A stretch of 64,000 bases of DNA from Desulfobulbus sp. GTDB taxonomy: Bacteria > Desulfobacterota > Desulfobulbia > Desulfobulbales > Desulfobulbaceae. A model generated the notes under the pieces. The model made no database searches. It had not been told where the DNA came from and worked only from the letters and a program-made list of their open reading frames with translations. The stretch lies in contig JAITGO010000018.1 in NCBI GenBank assembly GCA_031280615.1, positions 96,181 to 160,180 on the forward strand. Direction: 5' to 3'. The position numbers were made by a program, and so were the translations under genes. Of the stretch, positions 61,744 to 64,000 are shown in pieces (the first letter of the stretch is position 1; every line of letters begins with the position of its first letter).

Positions 61744-63093
61744 TTACACTATGCCTTGCGCCATCATGGCTTCCGCCACTTTGACGAAACCGGCAATATT
61801 CGCACCGGCCACATAATTTTTCGGCATATTGTACTTTTCAGCCGTATCCATACACGTCTTATGGATATTTTTCATGATTTCCTGGAGCCGGAGATCCACC
61901 TTTTCCCTCGACCAGGAAATTCTGCCGCTGTTTTGGCTCATCTCCAGCCCGGAAACGGCGACACCGCCGGCATTGGCCGCCTTGCCGGGGGCGTACAATA
62001 CGCCGTCCTGCAGAAAGATCTCGACACCTTCCGGCATGGTGGGCATATTTGCGCCCTCAGCCACCACCATCACCTTGTTGTTGACGATGTTCTGGGCGTC
62101 CTGTTTATTGATTTCGTTCTGGGTGGCGCAGGGAAGCGCGCAATGGGCCTTGTGATTCCACAAGGGATTGTGGTCGAGCTCGGGATCCACGGGTGTGTAA
62201 ACCGCCTGGGGATAACGTTCCGCATATTCCTTGATGCGGCCTCTGCGCACATTTTTCAATTCACCGATAAAGGCGAGCTTTTCCCTGTCAATTCCGGCCT
62301 CATCGAGGATATAGCCGTTCGAATCGGAGCACGTGATCGGCTTGCCACCCATTTGCAGGATTTTGTCCATGCAGAATTGCGCCACATTGCCGGAGCCGGA
62401 GACCAGACAGGTCTTGCCGACCAACTCCTGGTTCTTGGTGGCGAGCATTTCGGCGACCATATACATCAAGCCGTAGCCAGTCGCTTCCGGCCGGATCAGG
62501 CTGCCGCCCCATGCCAATCCTTTACCGGTAAAGACCCCGGTGAACTGATTGACCAGTTTCTTGTACATACCAAACATATACCCGACTTCCCTTGCGCCGA
62601 CGCCGATATCTCCGGCAGGCACATCGGTGTCGGGTCCGATATGGCGATACAGTTCGGTCATCAAGCTGTGGCAGAACCGCATGATTTCATTTTCCGACTT
62701 TCCCTTGGGATCGAAATCCGCCCCGCCTTTGCCGCCGCCCATGGGCAGGGTGGTGAGCGCATTTTTAAAGGTCTGCTCAAAAGCCAAAAATTTAAGAATT
62801 CCCAAGTTGACCGAGGGATGGAAGCGCATTCCTCCCTTGTACGGACCGATCGCACTGTTCATCTGGACCCGGAAACCGCGATTGACCTGCACTTCTCCCC
62901 GGTCATCCACCCAAGGCACCCGAAACATGATCAGCCGTTCCGGTTCGACCATCCGCTCCACAATTCGAGCCTTCCGATAGGCGGGGACAGCCTCCATCAC
63001 CGGTTTGACCGATTGCACGACCTCCTCGACCGCCTGGATGAATTCCTTTTGATGGGCGTCTTTCTTTTTAACTTTCTTTATAATCTCATCCAT
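61744..63093 (-). CDS. gdhA: NADP-type glutamate dehydrogenase
   Basis: GdhA reductively aminates 2-oxoglutarate to glutamate. The 449-residue protein is close to E. coli GdhA (447 aa): GPYKGGMRFHPSVNLGILKF (substrate Lys), TTLPMGGGKGGADFDPKGKS (catalytic Lys), DTDVPAGDIGVGAREVGYM (catalytic Asp), FTGKGLAWGGSLIRPEATGY, the nucleotide loop GSGNVAQF and VAEGANMPT. ATG at 63093 is chosen; an upstream ATG at 63141 is in frame. The gene ends at a strong terminator. The upstream leader contains CACCG-TT-CGGTG, which might form a hairpin. Confidence 0.96.
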   Translation of the reverse strand: MDEIIKKVKKKDAHQKEFIQAVEEVVQSVKPVMEAVPAYRKARIVERMVEPERLIMFRVPWVDDRGEVQVNRGFRVQMNSAIGPYKGGMRFHPSVNLGILKFLAFEQTFKNALTTLPMGGGKGGADFDPKGKSENEIMRFCHSLMTELYRHIGPDTDVPAGDIGVGAREVGYMFGMYKKLVNQFTGVFTGKGLAWGGSLIRPEATGYGLMYMVAEMLATKNQELVGKTCLVSGSGNVAQFCMDKILQMGGKPITCSDSNGYILDEAGIDREKLAFIGELKNVRRGRIKEYAERYPQAVYTPVDPELDHNPLWNHKAHCALPCATQNEINKQDAQNIVNNKVMVVAEGANMPTMPEGVEIFLQDGVLYAPGKAANAGGVAVSGLEMSQNSGRISWSREKVDLRLQEIMKNIHKTCMDTAEKYNMPKNYVAGANIAGFVKVAEAMMAQGIV

Positions 63094-64000
63094 ATACTCT
63101 GTTTTTCTCCCATTACTTCGCTCACAGGCGGAGAGGCTCACCGAACGGTGTCACTCCGTCTGAAAAATATTGACAGGGGGATGATTTTTCTCCTAAGCGA
63201 GTCCTCATGTCAACACATTTAATAAAGCTGGACTATATTTTTTTATAAAAAATTTATTGTAAGTAAATATATCTAGAATCGACTAGGTGCCACAAAGAAG
63301 GTTTTCTCGCTGAAATGACCGGACCAATTGGCCGAAATTGGCTGGAGCCGGTCGTGGCTCTTGCCATCACGGCTCTTTACCTGTTCTTCCAGCCGGTTCG
63401 GATCCGACCCATTATCTCTGCGGACGCATTGTCCCTGAAGATCTCTGTAAGCGAGGAGGAAGGGGAGAAGCATGCTTTTCGTAAAACAGCAACGCTGCTT
63501 TTTCTGGAATCAGGGGGCGCATGAAGCGTGTCGACCGTTCACAGACCGGTGCATGGATGCACTGCCTACAGGCGCCGAACGACTCAAGCCAACTAGCATC
63601 CCGATACTCGCCGGCACGCACGGAGCACCCTGTTATTTTCACACCAAATCAACAAGATCAAACAAGAACATCTTGACAATGAAATCAACACCGTGAAACG
63701 CTCCATCCACGGCTTTGACGACAGGCAACATCTCACACTCAAGTTCTACATACTAATAACTCCGAGCGCGTATTTTCCGGATACACTTATTTCTCCTGGT
63801 AATAGAACAAAAAAAATTGCATTGGTTCTCTTCATGTTCTATCATTGCAACAACAGCAAAAAGAATGACGCTGTATCCTTTTAAGGGAATCTTGAAAATT
63901 AATTGCAGTAATCCGCAGTGAATTTATCTGTCAACTTGTTGACTTATCGATAATATGTTATTGTTTTCATCGTTTTGAAAAACCTCGCCACCCTCTGACC
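63094..64000. other. Low-GC intergenic region upstream of gdhA, no supported gene
   Basis: The first 200 bases are AT-rich and must hold the gdhA promoter. An imperfect hairpin (GACCGG, CCAATT-GGCCGA-AATTGG, CCGGTC) is at 63317-63353. GTCAAC-TT-GTTGAC (63930-63943) followed by TATCGATA (63945-63952) looks like an operator-promoter for a gene beyond the window. Open frames at 63472-63696 and on the opposite strand have no family resemblance. Confidence 0.5.

Noticed and set aside
63472..63696. 74-codon plus-strand frame near the right end considered as a gene
   Set aside because: An AGGGGAGAAG precedes it, but the product has no family resemblance and overlaps a similarly sized frame on the other strand.

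Overview
The window reads as a GC-rich chromosome segment from an anaerobic or microaerobic Gram-negative bacterium, most likely a member of the Desulfobacterota (a Desulfobulbus-like deltaproteobacterium). This placement is inference from content: futalosine-pathway menaquinone genes (mqnB, mqnD), a ClpS/ClpA plus leucyl/arginyl-transferase N-degron set, an LDH/MDH-superfamily malate dehydrogenase, a Gram-negative autotransporter and a nitrate/thiamine-precursor-type sensor fused to GGDEF-EAL. No rRNA, tRNA or CRISPR was seen.

Layout. 0-1.7 kb: end of an MscS-type channel, a chloramphenicol-acetyltransferase-like enzyme and a small secreted protein. 1.8-12.2 kb: a potassium block, kup then kdpABC then kdpDE. 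kup and kdpA are each preceded by the same array of TTGAC repeats (spacings 11, 21, 11) ending 13 bp before TGGTAA, which looks like a shared KdpE-activated promoter. 12.2-13.9 kb: universal stress protein, Cu/Zn superoxide dismutase and a small coiled-coil protein. 14-19.8 kb: an accessory insert, in which a frameshifted autotransporter adhesin is bracketed by two direct copies (about 232 bp, about 94% identical by eye) of the 3' end of an RNase T2 gene. 19.8-30.5 kb: membrane hydrolase, nucleoside deaminase, DUF486 protein, a 1432-residue PPDK-like protein lacking its PEP barrel, CopA, a membrane protein and PpnP.

30.5-36.9 kb: DUF2145 protein, an NMT1-PAS-PAS-GGDEF-EAL sensor, a radical SAM protein and a Nudix hydrolase that may be leaderless. 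37-41.9 kb: malate dehydrogenase, a LysM protein, and a four-gene minus-strand chain (DMT transporter, DUF2905, RluA N-terminal-like protein, RluA) joined by three successive ATGA overlaps. 42-49.7 kb: a secreted tandem-repeat protein, holA, clpS-clpA and pgeF. 49.7-61.2 kb: nitronate monooxygenase, pcnB, an EEP-family phosphatase/nuclease, hisS, aspS, bpt, mqnB-mqnD-mobA, queA and an FmdB zinc ribbon. 61.7-63.1 kb: gdhA, followed by about 0.9 kb of lower-GC sequence without a convincing gene.

Most of the window is ordinary housekeeping. The strongest unexplained signals are the shared kup/kdp promoter architecture, the RNase T2-bracketed autotransporter insert, the barrel-less PPDK-like giant and the FxxxxGL/M tandem-repeat secreted protein.
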